Positions 24,225 to 33,748 of a stretch of 64,000 bases of DNA are shown in pieces. The position numbers were made by a program, and so were the translations under genes. The DNA comes from PALSA-1296 sp038210275 (GTDB lineage: Bacteria > Bacteroidota > Ignavibacteria > Palsa-1295): assembly GCA_038210275.1 (NCBI GenBank), contig JBBQWV010000013.1, positions 38,353-102,352 on the forward strand. Reading direction: 5' to 3'. The notes below the pieces were generated by a model. The model saw only the letters and a list, made by a program, of their open reading frames with translations. It did no database searches and was not told the origin of the DNA. Every line of letters begins with the position of its first letter. Positions within the stretch are counted from its first letter, which is position 1.

Positions 24225-26681
24225 ATGGCGAAGAAAACCATAGAGGTTGATATAAAAAAGAAGATTGATCTATCTGCCACGAAGAACGGGAAGAATGGCG
24301 CAATGCTGCCTTTTTCTAAGGAAGAAATTATTGCAGATTACCGCGTTGCGAATCAGTCCCGCATTGCAAGCATCATAGGGCGCCGCGAAGTTTTGACTGG
24401 CAAGGCAAAGTTCGGAATTTTCGGTGACGGAAAAGAAGTGGCGCAGATCGCTATGGCAAAAGCTTTTCAGTATGGCGATTGGCGTGCCGGATATTATCGC
24501 GATCAGACCTTTATGTTCGCAACGGGAACGAGCGATCTTCAGAAATTTTTCGCACAGCTTTATGCTCATGCCGATCCAACTGCCGATCCCGCCTCAGCAG
24601 GAAGAATGATGAATGCGCATTTTTCTACGCGCAGCCTCCATGCCGATGGAACATGGCGCGACCAGATGAAGCTGAAAAATTCGTCACCGGATTTTTCTCC
24701 GACGGCAGGGCACATGCCCCGTCTTGTTGGGCTTGGCTATGCTTCGAAACTCTATCGCGAGAACGCAGCGCTACATGATATGGCAACATTTTCCGACCAT
24801 GGCAACGAAGTGGCTTTTGGGACGATCGGAAATGCAAGCACATCCGAAGGACTTTTCTTCGAAGCGATCAATGCGGCAGGCGTTCTGAAAATTCCGATGA
24901 TTATTTCTATTTGGGATGATGAATACGGTATCTCAGTGCCGGCAGAATATCAGACGACAAAAGAATCTATTTCAAAAGCTCTTGCAGGTTTCGAAGCAGA
25001 GCCGGGCGGTGATGGATATTTATTTTACATCGTTAAAGGTTGGGATTACCATGCTCTTTGCGAAGCGTATTTAAGTGGCGTTCCAAAAGTCCGCGAAACA
25101 CATACTCCAGCTCTGTTCCATATTACGGAGATGACACAGCCGCAAGGTCATTCGACGTCGGGTTCTCAAGAGAGATATAAATCTAAAGAGCGTCTTGCCT
25201 GGGAAGTCGAGCATGATTGCAACAAAAAGATGCGCGAGTGGATGATCGCAAATCATGTGATCGGCGAAAGTGCTCTCGATCAAATTGAGAAAGAAGATAA
25301 AGAAGTAGTAACAGAAGCAAAAAGTCGCGCCTTTGAATCATTTTTACATCCGATCAAAGAGGATATTATTTCCGTTGGCGGATTACTCGGTGAGCTTTCT
25401 TCACAGTGCTCACTTGGCAATGAAGTTGCCGGAATTAAAACAGAATTAGAAAACTCTTCAGAGCCATATAACCGTGATGTTGTTTCAGGTGTTCGCAAAG
25501 CTCTTCGACTTGCAAATGTCGAAGAGTCTGCGGCAAAAGAAAAATTAAAGTTATGGCTTGCTGCTCGACTCAAAAAAGCTGAGGATGAATATAGCTCTTG
25601 TCTTTATAGTGGCTCTGCAGATTCTGCTATGAAAGTTACTGAAGTTAAACCGATATTCTCTGATAAGTCGCAAGAAATAAACGGTTCACAAATCATGGTG
25701 AACTGCTTCGATGCAGCGTTTTCTCGCGACCCAAGAATTTTTGCGATCGGCGAAGACATCGGAAAGATCGGAGACGTCAATAAAGGAATGGACGGCTTGC
25801 AGGAAAAATATGGTGAGATTAGAATCACTGATACAGGAATCCGTGAGGCTACAATTTTAGGGCAAGCAATCGGCGCAGCAATGCGCGGATTAAAACCGAT
25901 TATTGAAATTCAGTATCTCGATTATTTACTCTATGCTTTGGAAACATTGTCGGACGATCTGGCAACACTTCGTTGGAGAACGAAGGGGGGGCAGAAAGCT
26001 CCGGTAATCGTTCGAACACGCGGTCATAGATTAGAAGGTGTTTGGCATAGTGGTTCACCGATGGGAATGATCATCAATGCCATCAGAGGAATGTATGTTC
26101 TTGTTCCTCGGAACATGGTGCAAGCCGCAGGATTTTATAATACGATGTTGCAGTCTGATGACAGCGCTTTGATCATCGAAGTTCTTAATGGTTACCGTCT
26201 CAAAGAAAAATTGCCGGATAATATCGGAGCATTTACTTTGCCGCTTGGCGTACCGGAAATTTTGAAAGAGGGAAGTGATGTAACGCTGGTAACATACGGT
26301 GCATGTTGCCGCATTGCGCAAGATGCAATGCAAGAACTCGATCGCTTCGGAATTTCCGTCGAGCTTATAGATGTGCAAAGTCTTCTTCCATTTGATATTC
26401 ATGGCATTATCAGCAAATCGCTTGCCAAAACGAATCGGATCGTCTTTTTGGATGAAGATGTGCCTGGTGGCGCAACCGCATTTATGATGCAGGAAGTTTT
26501 GGAAAAACAAGGGGGGTATAAATTACTTGATTCATCACCTGTTACTATCACATCGAAAGCTCATCGCCCTGCCTATGGATCGGATGGGGATTATTTTTCC
26601 AAGTCAAATTCGGATGATATTTTTAATGCGATCTATGGGATGATGAGTGAAGCAGAACCGACAAAATATCCGAAGTTCTGA
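24225..26681 (+). CDS. Fused 2-oxoacid dehydrogenase E1, alpha-beta chain
   Basis: 818 residues from the ATG at 24225 (MAKKTIEVDIKKK); the frame goes back to 24129, but those 32 residues look non-coding. The N-terminal half is an E1-alpha domain with the ThDP site (GTIGNASTSEGLFFEAINAA, then WDDEYGIS). The C-terminal half is E1-beta: transketolase pyrimidine domain (FAIGEDIGKIGDVNKG, IREATILGQAIGAAMRG) and transketolase C-terminal domain. Such single-chain E1 enzymes are common in Bacteroidota and decarboxylate pyruvate or branched-chain 2-oxoacids for an E2-E3 complex. The substrate is not decided by sequence, and no E2 or E3 gene is in the window. Confidence 0.9.
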   Translation: MAKKTIEVDIKKKIDLSATKNGKNGAMLPFSKEEIIADYRVANQSRIASIIGRREVLTGKAKFGIFGDGKEVAQIAMAKAFQYGDWRAGYYRDQTFMFATGTSDLQKFFAQLYAHADPTADPASAGRMMNAHFSTRSLHADGTWRDQMKLKNSSPDFSPTAGHMPRLVGLGYASKLYRENAALHDMATFSDHGNEVAFGTIGNASTSEGLFFEAINAAGVLKIPMIISIWDDEYGISVPAEYQTTKESISKALAGFEAEPGGDGYLFYIVKGWDYHALCEAYLSGVPKVRETHTPALFHITEMTQPQGHSTSGSQERYKSKERLAWEVEHDCNKKMREWMIANHVIGESALDQIEKEDKEVVTEAKSRAFESFLHPIKEDIISVGGLLGELSSQCSLGNEVAGIKTELENSSEPYNRDVVSGVRKALRLANVEESAAKEKLKLWLAARLKKAEDEYSSCLYSGSADSAMKVTEVKPIFSDKSQEINGSQIMVNCFDAAFSRDPRIFAIGEDIGKIGDVNKGMDGLQEKYGEIRITDTGIREATILGQAIGAAMRGLKPIIEIQYLDYLLYALETLSDDLATLRWRTKGGQKAPVIVRTRGHRLEGVWHSGSPMGMIINAIRGMYVLVPRNMVQAAGFYNTMLQSDDSALIIEVLNGYRLKEKLPDNIGAFTLPLGVPEILKEGSDVTLVTYGACCRIAQDAMQELDRFGISVELIDVQSLLPFDIHGIISKSLAKTNRIVFLDEDVPGGATAFMMQEVLEKQGGYKLLDSSPVTITSKAHRPAYGSDGDYFSKSNSDDIFNAIYGMMSEAEPTKYPKF

Positions 26682-26746
26682 TGACTTACCTGTATCTTTT
26701 TCTCTATGAATTGTGTCTTTAGTAATAAGACTATTTCAGTGAACAA

Positions 26747-27229
26747 ATGAAAGATAAACTACTAGTCGCTTTAATGCTTCTTTTCTTCTGCTCGATCACT
26801 CTCGGCAAGCAGGTGTCTGACTATGCTAGTTACGGAGAACCTAAAATTGATTACATTATTAGCGGTACAGTTCAAACGAGCACCGGTCTTAGAAAGTCGG
26901 GATTAGCGGTGTATTTTGATTCGGCAAATAATAGCGACACTTCGAATATTGAAAGGGGATTCTATTATTATAATTCAACCGCCACTGACGATTCAGGACA
27001 TTTCAATATAGATCTGAGTATTAACACAAATTTTAGATATCAAAACACAATGAGAGTTGTCGTCATTGACGGAGCTGATACAGCATATTCACCTTGGGCA
27101 TCAATTTATAGCGCTACAAGAAAAGAAACTATGGGTACATTTACCTCCCATGACTGTAACTCAAGACAGTATGAAGCGCCCGTATCGGAAGTATATACTT
27201 TTCAACCACAGACTATTACTCTACGATAA
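26747..27229 (+). CDS. Secreted protein of unknown function, carboxypeptidase-regulatory-like fold
   Basis: 160 residues with a signal peptide (cleavage near LGKQ, residue 21). The pattern ISGTVQTSTGLRKSGLAVYF ... TATDDSGHFNIDLSI resembles the beta-sandwich carboxypeptidase-like regulatory domains, with a DTA(Y)S-type strand later. I do not recognise a specific family. Its end overlaps the end of the convergent BNR gene by 14 bases. It stands alone, 65 bases after the E1 stop. Confidence 0.7.
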   Translation: MKDKLLVALMLLFFCSITLGKQVSDYASYGEPKIDYIISGTVQTSTGLRKSGLAVYFDSANNSDTSNIERGFYYYNSTATDDSGHFNIDLSINTNFRYQNTMRVVVIDGADTAYSPWASIYSATRKETMGTFTSHDCNSRQYEAPVSEVYTFQPQTITLR

Positions 27230-28727
27230 AAACTTTTGTCGTAATAGACTGTCCTTCCGTTATCTTACAGTAATATGTTCCGGAGCGGAGATTAGGCAAT
27301 GTGATCATCTTGCTTAAAGAGCCAGCTTCAATACTACTGGCAATAACTTCTCTTCCAAGCAGATCAACGATCTGAATAGAAGCGAATAAATTTTCTGAAC
27401 GTTCGATTGTGAATGTAGGATTTTCCTTCAACACAGGATTCGGATAAATTCTGAAATTGCTTTCTGTAGTTTCATTCTTTACATAGGCAGGGGTAAGCGG
27501 TGAAGTTTCTTTACAGAAATAAATATCTCCGGCATCGCTCTTATCATCTTGCCAACAAAGAAGCCTTGTGCCATCAGAAGCAAATAATACATTGGCAAAA
27601 ACTTTACTGCTTGTTCCATTTACATTAACGGGTCTGTTGTTAATGAGCGCCAGAGCATCACTATTGAGGATATATCTCATTCCGTAATTGAACGTCTCGT
27701 AAGCAATGACTCGGTATTTTCCATAGATAGCAATACTTGCGTAATTCGGAGATTGAGATCCTGAAACATCAAACGCCATATTCATTGGTGTCATCAACGA
27801 GCCATTTGGCACAAAGGCATAATAAAGGTGATTTGTCCCGCCGGTATTATCCCTGGCATCACGCCAAACAATATGTGCTGCCTCAGAGTCATCAAGAGTA
27901 ATGCTCGGTCCTGAGACTGGGCATGCATTGATATTCCAGTCACCGCTTGAAAGTTTGAGCGCAGGTTGGAAAGTTATGCCTTTATCATACGAACGGGTTA
28001 GCCAAATGTCGCGCAAATTATTAATATTTGAACGGAACACAATATAGAGATGTCCATCAGGTGTGCAAGCCATTTGTTCTGAGCAGCATTCGCAGGTGCC
28101 GCCAATACCTCCGGCAAATATATCAGCTTTCTTATTTACTGACCATGTCATCCCTCCATCTGTAGAACGAGTGGTGTAGAGATGAACATTTGTCGAAGTC
28201 TTTCTTTGAGTTTCTCTTGAATCAAGAAATGAGACATAAAGATTGTCGCTTGAATCACAGGCAACAGAAGGGAAGTCCTGAGCGTATTTAGAAGAATCAT
28301 TGGCATCGCAAACAGTTTTTGGATGTGTCCATGATTTGCCTTGATCGGTTGAACGGGTGTACCAAATATCAGGCTGATTATTTACACGGCTGCCCATCCA
28401 TACCAAGTGGATGATCCCCTTTGTATCAAATACGAACTGAGCGGTGCGCTGAAAATTTGAATTACAATTTGCATCCGAGCAGACGACTTGATTAGTGAAT
28501 GAAGCACCGCCATCACTAGAAATAGCCATCGAAATGGGACCATTTCCACTTCCATCTGTTCCGCTAATCCATGCAACATAGATGTTCCCGTTGCGATCGA
28601 GCTTCATCATTGGTGCACGGTCTTCACGCATCGTTTTATCCAGATTAACGCGGATCGGAGTTGTATATGTCTGCGCGAGGATGAAACTTGGGGCGAGTAG
28701 AATCACGGCGAATAGAAAGTTTTTCAT
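27216..28727 (-). CDS. BNR/sialidase-like propeller protein with T9SS sorting domain
   Basis: 503 residues: signal peptide (cleavage near ILAQT, residue 19) and a six-bladed propeller-like body with Asp-box repeats (SSDGGASFTN, STDQGKSWTH, STDGGMTWS, YDKGITFQ). A type IX secretion C-terminal domain follows, beginning FRIYPNPVLKENPTF and with IVDLLGREV. Asp boxes occur in sialidases and many other propellers; the catalytic Arg triad and Tyr of sialidases were not identified, so activity is not claimed. It should be exported through T9SS and cell-surface anchored. It is a single gene, convergent with the 26747 gene. Confidence 0.85.
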   Translation of the reverse strand: MKNFLFAVILLAPSFILAQTYTTPIRVNLDKTMREDRAPMMKLDRNGNIYVAWISGTDGSGNGPISMAISSDGGASFTNQVVCSDANCNSNFQRTAQFVFDTKGIIHLVWMGSRVNNQPDIWYTRSTDQGKSWTHPKTVCDANDSSKYAQDFPSVACDSSDNLYVSFLDSRETQRKTSTNVHLYTTRSTDGGMTWSVNKKADIFAGGIGGTCECCSEQMACTPDGHLYIVFRSNINNLRDIWLTRSYDKGITFQPALKLSSGDWNINACPVSGPSITLDDSEAAHIVWRDARDNTGGTNHLYYAFVPNGSLMTPMNMAFDVSGSQSPNYASIAIYGKYRVIAYETFNYGMRYILNSDALALINNRPVNVNGTSSKVFANVLFASDGTRLLCWQDDKSDAGDIYFCKETSPLTPAYVKNETTESNFRIYPNPVLKENPTFTIERSENLFASIQIVDLLGREVIASSIEAGSLSKMITLPNLRSGTYYCKITEGQSITTKVFIVE

Positions 28728-28787
28728 AGGTATAATAATTTATATACATGAAAAACACATTTCTTTGGAAGAAGTTACACCTTTAGT

Positions 28788-30452
28788 TTAATCTGCCCGA
28801 TGCATTGCACCGTATTGCCCACCGGATGAATCTCCTCCCCCTATATTTTCAAAAAGCACATGAGGCACAGGAAGACGCAAATGGATATACATTTCGACTA
28901 AATGCGATCTAAAGAGACTGTCAAATAAGTGCTTCTGTGAACTGGAGTTATCATCGCCATACCACCAGAACCAATCGCTGCCCTCAGCTTGCAAAAGTGC
29001 AATATATGCGGATTGATAATGCTTCACGGCTTCATCACCGATAGCTTTATAAGAATGAAAAGCTTCAGCGGCATCGGCAAGCAAGTCCCATGCACGGTTT
29101 TTCTCGGGATGACCGATCCAGATTTTAAAATTCGCATTGATCCACGATCCGGCAACGATATGAGAAATTGCGCGAACATTTGTCTGCCCAATTTCTTCCA
29201 ATGCATTCGAAAATGTTATTGATTGAATCTCTTCAGTTGTCGTTAATGCTTTATAGAACTCATCCAGAAAATATTTTCCGTTCTCATAATAATTTTCCCA
29301 ACAATTTTCTCCATCAAGAATTACGGAAATGCATGATTCTCTTAAGGCTTCTTCTCCAAAACTGTCAACGATCAAACTACGAATCTCTTTACACTTATGA
29401 ATAAAATCCATCGCTGCATCGTATGCATTCCATGTTGCATAATCAAATCCTATTCTATCAGAAAGCCAATGATCACGAAAGAAAAGAGTAATACTCTTTT
29501 CTCCGACATTAAATTTCCTTGGAAAATATTTTTCGAGTTCGCCATATTTTGTATCGTCATTTTTAGAATTCTCATGCATCAGTGAATGGAGAAGTACCGA
29601 TTCATCGCTTGCTGCCCATGAAATATTTTCTTCAACAAGTACTTTCAATGCCTCATTTGAAATACTACCTTCAGCAGGCCACATCCCTTTAAGTTTACTA
29701 TCAAATCGCTCCTGATAAAGCACTTTTGCGCGTTGCACTTGTTCATAAGCATCACGAACGAAACTAAATCTTTTCTCCGGCAGTGTAACGTGAGGCATTG
29801 CTTCAGTAGCAGAATTTGTATCACAGAGAAGGGGAAGAATAGGATGATAAAAAGGTGTGGTTGAGATCTCGATCTGCCCGGAATCCATCAACTTCTTATG
29901 GTATGGTATTATTTCTGCAAATATTTTATGAAGAGATGTAAAAAGAAGCGTTTTTTCATCTTCGGTAAAATCCCTGTCTTTTTGAATCAGCGTATCGAAA
30001 GGACTTTTAAATCTACTAAACTCGCCTGTCCACGCAAGAGCAAAATGAACAGCGAGATCACGGAGATCGGACTCGCTGAATGATTCATTGTTATGCTGTT
30101 TTTCCCAAAGCTCATTATACCGAGGTGATCTGGCAATTATCCTTTCGCGATTCGCATTAAAGCAATTATGGATTAGAAATATTTTTTCATCTTCAGTTAA
30201 TAACGCAATCTCTTTTTTCGAAACAAACAAAATTTCATCTTCAACTCCATCGCGATATGCTTCGATCTGCCGTATCAGAGAAGGAACAAGATTAATTGTT
30301 GCGTGCATGGTTGGATAGCGCTCCAGATGCTGCACCATCTCAAGATAATCTTTCGTTGTATGCAAACGCACCCACGGAAGAACGATTTCTTCTTCGGTTC
30401 GGTAATCGGGTTGATGCTGATGCCAAAGCAAAGCAAGCTTTATTGGAACCAT
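28788..30452 (-). CDS. Glycoside hydrolase family 57 protein
   Basis: 554 residues. GH57 regions are clear: HQHQPDY near the N-terminus (region 1), GMWPAEGSIS with the likely Glu nucleophile, and ILDGENCWENY with the likely Asp acid/base. GH57 includes alpha-amylases, 4-alpha-glucanotransferases and branching enzymes. This form (region 1 HQHQP, about 550 residues) acts on alpha-glucans, exact reaction unknown. There is no signal peptide, so it is cytoplasmic. The start at 30452 (MVPIKLALLWHQHQ) avoids an overlap with the upstream yeiH-like gene that the longer frame to 30515 would need. It probably forms an operon with that gene (5-base gap). Confidence 0.9.
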   Translation of the reverse strand: MVPIKLALLWHQHQPDYRTEEEIVLPWVRLHTTKDYLEMVQHLERYPTMHATINLVPSLIRQIEAYRDGVEDEILFVSKKEIALLTEDEKIFLIHNCFNANRERIIARSPRYNELWEKQHNNESFSESDLRDLAVHFALAWTGEFSRFKSPFDTLIQKDRDFTEDEKTLLFTSLHKIFAEIIPYHKKLMDSGQIEISTTPFYHPILPLLCDTNSATEAMPHVTLPEKRFSFVRDAYEQVQRAKVLYQERFDSKLKGMWPAEGSISNEALKVLVEENISWAASDESVLLHSLMHENSKNDDTKYGELEKYFPRKFNVGEKSITLFFRDHWLSDRIGFDYATWNAYDAAMDFIHKCKEIRSLIVDSFGEEALRESCISVILDGENCWENYYENGKYFLDEFYKALTTTEEIQSITFSNALEEIGQTNVRAISHIVAGSWINANFKIWIGHPEKNRAWDLLADAAEAFHSYKAIGDEAVKHYQSAYIALLQAEGSDWFWWYGDDNSSSQKHLFDSLFRSHLVEMYIHLRLPVPHVLFENIGGGDSSGGQYGAMHRAD

Positions 30453-30457
30453 GGGTT

Positions 30458-31402
30458 TTATTGTGATATAAGAGAAGTCACTGCCCAAAGTGAAACGCTG
30501 CCGATAACAATCCAAAGTATAACTCCTTCGATGAATGGCTTGATACCTACAGATCGCAACGTCTTGCGCGACAGCCCGGCTCCGATGAGGAAGAGCGTTA
30601 CGACAAGTCCGGTCTTCGCAATAGTGACTAAAACATTATAAATAGATATATCAAGCGGCACATACGTCCGCACAACGGAAGCAACAACGAACAGAAAAAT
30701 AAAATAGGGAATAACGATTTTTTTCTTCCCACTCTTGAAAAAGAAGGAAGTACCCAACGTCAAAGGCACGATCCACAATGCACGGGCAAGCTTAACGGTC
30801 GTTGCTATCCTCAGCGCTTCATCCCCAAATTTTGCCGCCGCGCCAACTACTGAACTCGTATCATGGATCGCAATCGCTGCCCAAATACCAAATTGCATTT
30901 GTGTAAGCTTCAGATATTCACCAATGATCGGAAAAATAAAAAGTGCAATAGAGTTAAGAATAAATACTGTTCCAAGCGCAACAGACATTTGGTTCTCATC
31001 GGCATCCAACACAGGTCCCACTGCGGCAATCGCACTTCCGCCGCAAATAGCTGTACCGCTGGAAATGAGATGTGAAGTCTTTCTATCTATCTTCAACCAT
31101 CTGCCGATAAAATACCCAAGTGTAAGAGTGCCGAAGATCGTAGCAATCGTAAAGAGAATTCCGGATTGCCCAGCCTCCACGATACTTCCCAGATTCATTC
31201 CAAATCCTAAACCTACAACAGAAACCTGAAGAAGTATCTTTGTTGCCTTATTGTTATATTTTTGAAAAGGATGACCGATAGTTAAAGCGATAAAAAGCCC
31301 CAATGCAAGAGCAATTGGAGGCGAGGCAAATGGAGTAAAGCAAAATGCGAGAACGAGAAAAAATATGATTTGCTGTAAAAGAGTCTTTTTATTTTTGGGC
31401 AT
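30458..31402 (-). CDS. YeiH-type putative sulfate exporter family protein (UPF0324)
   Basis: 314 residues with about 10 hydrophobic segments. The family's hallmarks are visible: VGLGFGMNLGSIVEAG, the SGTAICGGSAIAAVGPVLDA segment, WAAIAIHDTSSVVGAA and the late KTGLVVTLFLIGAGLS. It belongs to the putative-sulfate-exporter group, whose transport substrate has not been firmly shown for most members; it is an inner-membrane protein. It is upstream of the GH57 gene with a 5-base gap. A hairpin terminator (31447-31473) separates it from the EF-G paralogue upstream. Confidence 0.88.
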   Translation of the reverse strand: MPKNKKTLLQQIIFFLVLAFCFTPFASPPIALALGLFIALTIGHPFQKYNNKATKILLQVSVVGLGFGMNLGSIVEAGQSGILFTIATIFGTLTLGYFIGRWLKIDRKTSHLISSGTAICGGSAIAAVGPVLDADENQMSVALGTVFILNSIALFIFPIIGEYLKLTQMQFGIWAAIAIHDTSSVVGAAAKFGDEALRIATTVKLARALWIVPLTLGTSFFFKSGKKKIVIPYFIFLFVVASVVRTYVPLDISIYNVLVTIAKTGLVVTLFLIGAGLSRKTLRSVGIKPFIEGVILWIVIGSVSLWAVTSLISQ

Positions 31403-31446
31403 TCAGTTTTCTCGCAATTGATGAGTATGTGATTTTACAAAAATAC

Positions 31447-31473
31447 AAAGGGCGGAAGCTAAGTCCGCCCTTT
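31447..31473 (-). terminator. Intrinsic terminator after the EF-G paralogue
   Basis: A 10-bp stem AAAGGGCGGA / TCCGCCCTTT with a 7-base loop, 25 bases after the stop of the minus-strand EF-G-like gene. It is followed on that strand by GTATTTTTG. Confidence 0.7.
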
Positions 31474-31497
31474 TGAGTAATATCGGGATATTTAACC

Positions 31498-33585
31498 TCA
31501 CTCCTCTTCTTCCTTATGATGCAGTGAATGAGCTGCTATAACTTTATCGGCAAATTCCTTCGGCGCATCTTCGTAGTGATCGAAATGCTGACGGTGTGAG
31601 CCTTTGCCTTGAGTTAGTGAACGAAGGCGCGAAGAGTAGTGATGAAGTTCGGCAAGCGGCACTGAAGCTTTGATTACTTCGAATGAGCCTTTCGTATCCA
31701 TCCCTTGTACTTTGCCTCGGCGTGAAGATATGTCGCCAAGCACATCACCCATATATTCGTCCGGAACCGTCACTTCGATGAAATAGATCGGTTCAAGAAG
31801 AACAGGTTTTGCTGCAAGAAATCCTTCTTTGAAAGCCATCTTGCCCGCCGTCTTGAAAGCATTTTCATTTGAATCAACCGGATGCTCTTTGCCGTCATAA
31901 AGTGTGACTTGCACATCGACAACAGGATAGCCTGCAAGCGGTCCACGGCCTAAGAATTCGTGAATACCTTTATCAACGGCAGGGATATGTTTATTCGAAA
32001 CAACTCCTCCGACGATTGCATCAACGAATTGATACCCTTCGCCGCGCTTCTTCGGAGCGACTTTGATCGCCACTTCGCCGAACTGACCTGCGCCCCCTGA
32101 TTGCTTTTTGTGACGATACCTCGTATCGGCATTCCCTCGGATCGTTTCGCGGAATGGAATGCGCGGTTCGACAACATCCACATCAACTTTATATCGCTCT
32201 TTCAAGCGCTTCACAATAATATCAAGTTGCAACTCGCCTTGACCTTGAATGAGAATTTGATTTAGTTCGGGATCATGAATAACAACGAATGTCGGATCCT
32301 CTTCATGCAGTGCGTGCAAACCGATTGCAATTTTTTCTTCGTCGCCTTTATTTTTTGAACGAACAGCGCTGACAATAACCGGTTCAGGAAATTCGATTGG
32401 CTTCAAAATTACCGGGAAGGATTTAGAACTCAGAGTATTATTTGTATGAGTATCTTTTAACTTTACTGCTGCTGCAATGTCGCCTATTCCGGCATGAGGC
32501 ATTTCTTTGCGAGTCTTTCCGCACATTGAAAATATTTGTGACATGCGTTCCGGTCTTCCGTTGGATTCGTTGACCATATCTTGTCCCGGTTTTAATTCAC
32601 CATGAAAGACACGGAAGAACGAAAGATCGCCAAGATGAGCTTCGCTGACAGTCTTGAAGACAAAAAGAGTGGTTGCATCTTTCGGAGCTTTGTTCAAACT
32701 CACATCCTGTTTATTTTCCGGATTGATTCCGTGAACATCGGCAAGATGATCATCCGGAGCGGGGGCGTTGGTGATAATAAATTCCAGAACTCGTTTCACA
32801 CCGATATTTTGATCTGCTGATGCGCAAAGGATTGGAAAAAGTTTACGATGCGCAAGAGATTCATGAATTCCGCCGGAGAAATGTGATTCTTCAAGCTGTC
32901 CATCTTTAGCAAAAAATTCCTCCATCAAAGTATCATCGCTCTCGGCAACGATTTCGACAAGCTCTTTATGTAACTTATCTGCCTTCTCAGAAATATCTGT
33001 TGGAATATCTTCTTCGGTGTAAGCCCCCGATCCATCCGTTTTGAAGTTAAGCATTTTCATCTTCATAACGTCTATGATCTTATTGAATCCCGGTCCTTCA
33101 TTATATGGGAATTGGACGATGGCGACTTCATGACCAAAGTGGGATTTTAATTCCTCAACCAACGAATCAAAGTTTACACCGATCGCATCTAATTTATTTA
33201 CTACAAAGATGACGGAATTCTGATCTGAAGTTGAATAGTCCCAAACCTGATCTGTGCCAATCTCGATTCCTGCCGGAGCGTTAATAAGTACTAAAGCCGT
33301 ATCAGCCACATGCAATGCAGAGCGAACTTCTCCTGTGAAATCAGGATAGCCCGGCGTATCAAGCAGATTCAGTTTAGTATTTTGGTGACTGAAACCAAGA
33401 AGTGAAGTATTAATAGAATGTTTGCGCGATATTTCATCAGGATGATAATCGCTGAGAGTATTCCCTTCAAGTATTGTACCGCGGCGGGTGGTGATCCCGG
33501 CGGCAAAGGCAATACCTTCAGCCAGTGTTGTTTTTCCGCAGCCTGCGTGTCCGACGAGGGCAAGATTTCTGATCGGTGTGCTCAT
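31498..33585 (-). CDS. Elongation factor G-like translational GTPase (EF-G paralogue)
   Basis: 695 residues with the EF-G domain order: GTPase (P-loop GHAGCGKTT, switch II DTPGYPDF, NKLD), domain II, domains III-V. The G-domain motifs depart from true EF-G (GHxDAGKTT, DTPGHVDF, NKMD), which points to the diverged second EF-G class rather than the housekeeping copy that sits with the str operon genes. It probably binds ribosomes and GTP; the actual role of such paralogues (translocation, recycling or stress) is not told by sequence. It is a single gene, with a terminator 25 bases after the stop. Confidence 0.88.
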   Translation of the reverse strand: MSTPIRNLALVGHAGCGKTTLAEGIAFAAGITTRRGTILEGNTLSDYHPDEISRKHSINTSLLGFSHQNTKLNLLDTPGYPDFTGEVRSALHVADTALVLINAPAGIEIGTDQVWDYSTSDQNSVIFVVNKLDAIGVNFDSLVEELKSHFGHEVAIVQFPYNEGPGFNKIIDVMKMKMLNFKTDGSGAYTEEDIPTDISEKADKLHKELVEIVAESDDTLMEEFFAKDGQLEESHFSGGIHESLAHRKLFPILCASADQNIGVKRVLEFIITNAPAPDDHLADVHGINPENKQDVSLNKAPKDATTLFVFKTVSEAHLGDLSFFRVFHGELKPGQDMVNESNGRPERMSQIFSMCGKTRKEMPHAGIGDIAAAVKLKDTHTNNTLSSKSFPVILKPIEFPEPVIVSAVRSKNKGDEEKIAIGLHALHEEDPTFVVIHDPELNQILIQGQGELQLDIIVKRLKERYKVDVDVVEPRIPFRETIRGNADTRYRHKKQSGGAGQFGEVAIKVAPKKRGEGYQFVDAIVGGVVSNKHIPAVDKGIHEFLGRGPLAGYPVVDVQVTLYDGKEHPVDSNENAFKTAGKMAFKEGFLAAKPVLLEPIYFIEVTVPDEYMGDVLGDISSRRGKVQGMDTKGSFEVIKASVPLAELHHYSSRLRSLTQGKGSHRQHFDHYEDAPKEFADKVIAAHSLHHKEEEE

Positions 33586-33748
33586 ATTTTAGGTAAGTAC
33601 TGATTAAAATCGTTGTAAATATAACACAAAATTGAGCAAAGGTATCCGATTTCGTTTCAAAATAGTAATGAGTGGGTAGAATCTTTTTCTATTTCAGGGA
33701 GTTCATTTAGTACATAACGAAACCATTGATGGTAATTTTTATAAAATC

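Noticed and set aside
27216..28727. Annotation as an active exo-sialidase
   Set aside because: Asp boxes and a propeller are visible, but the catalytic Arg triad and nucleophile Tyr could not be identified; only the propeller is claimed.
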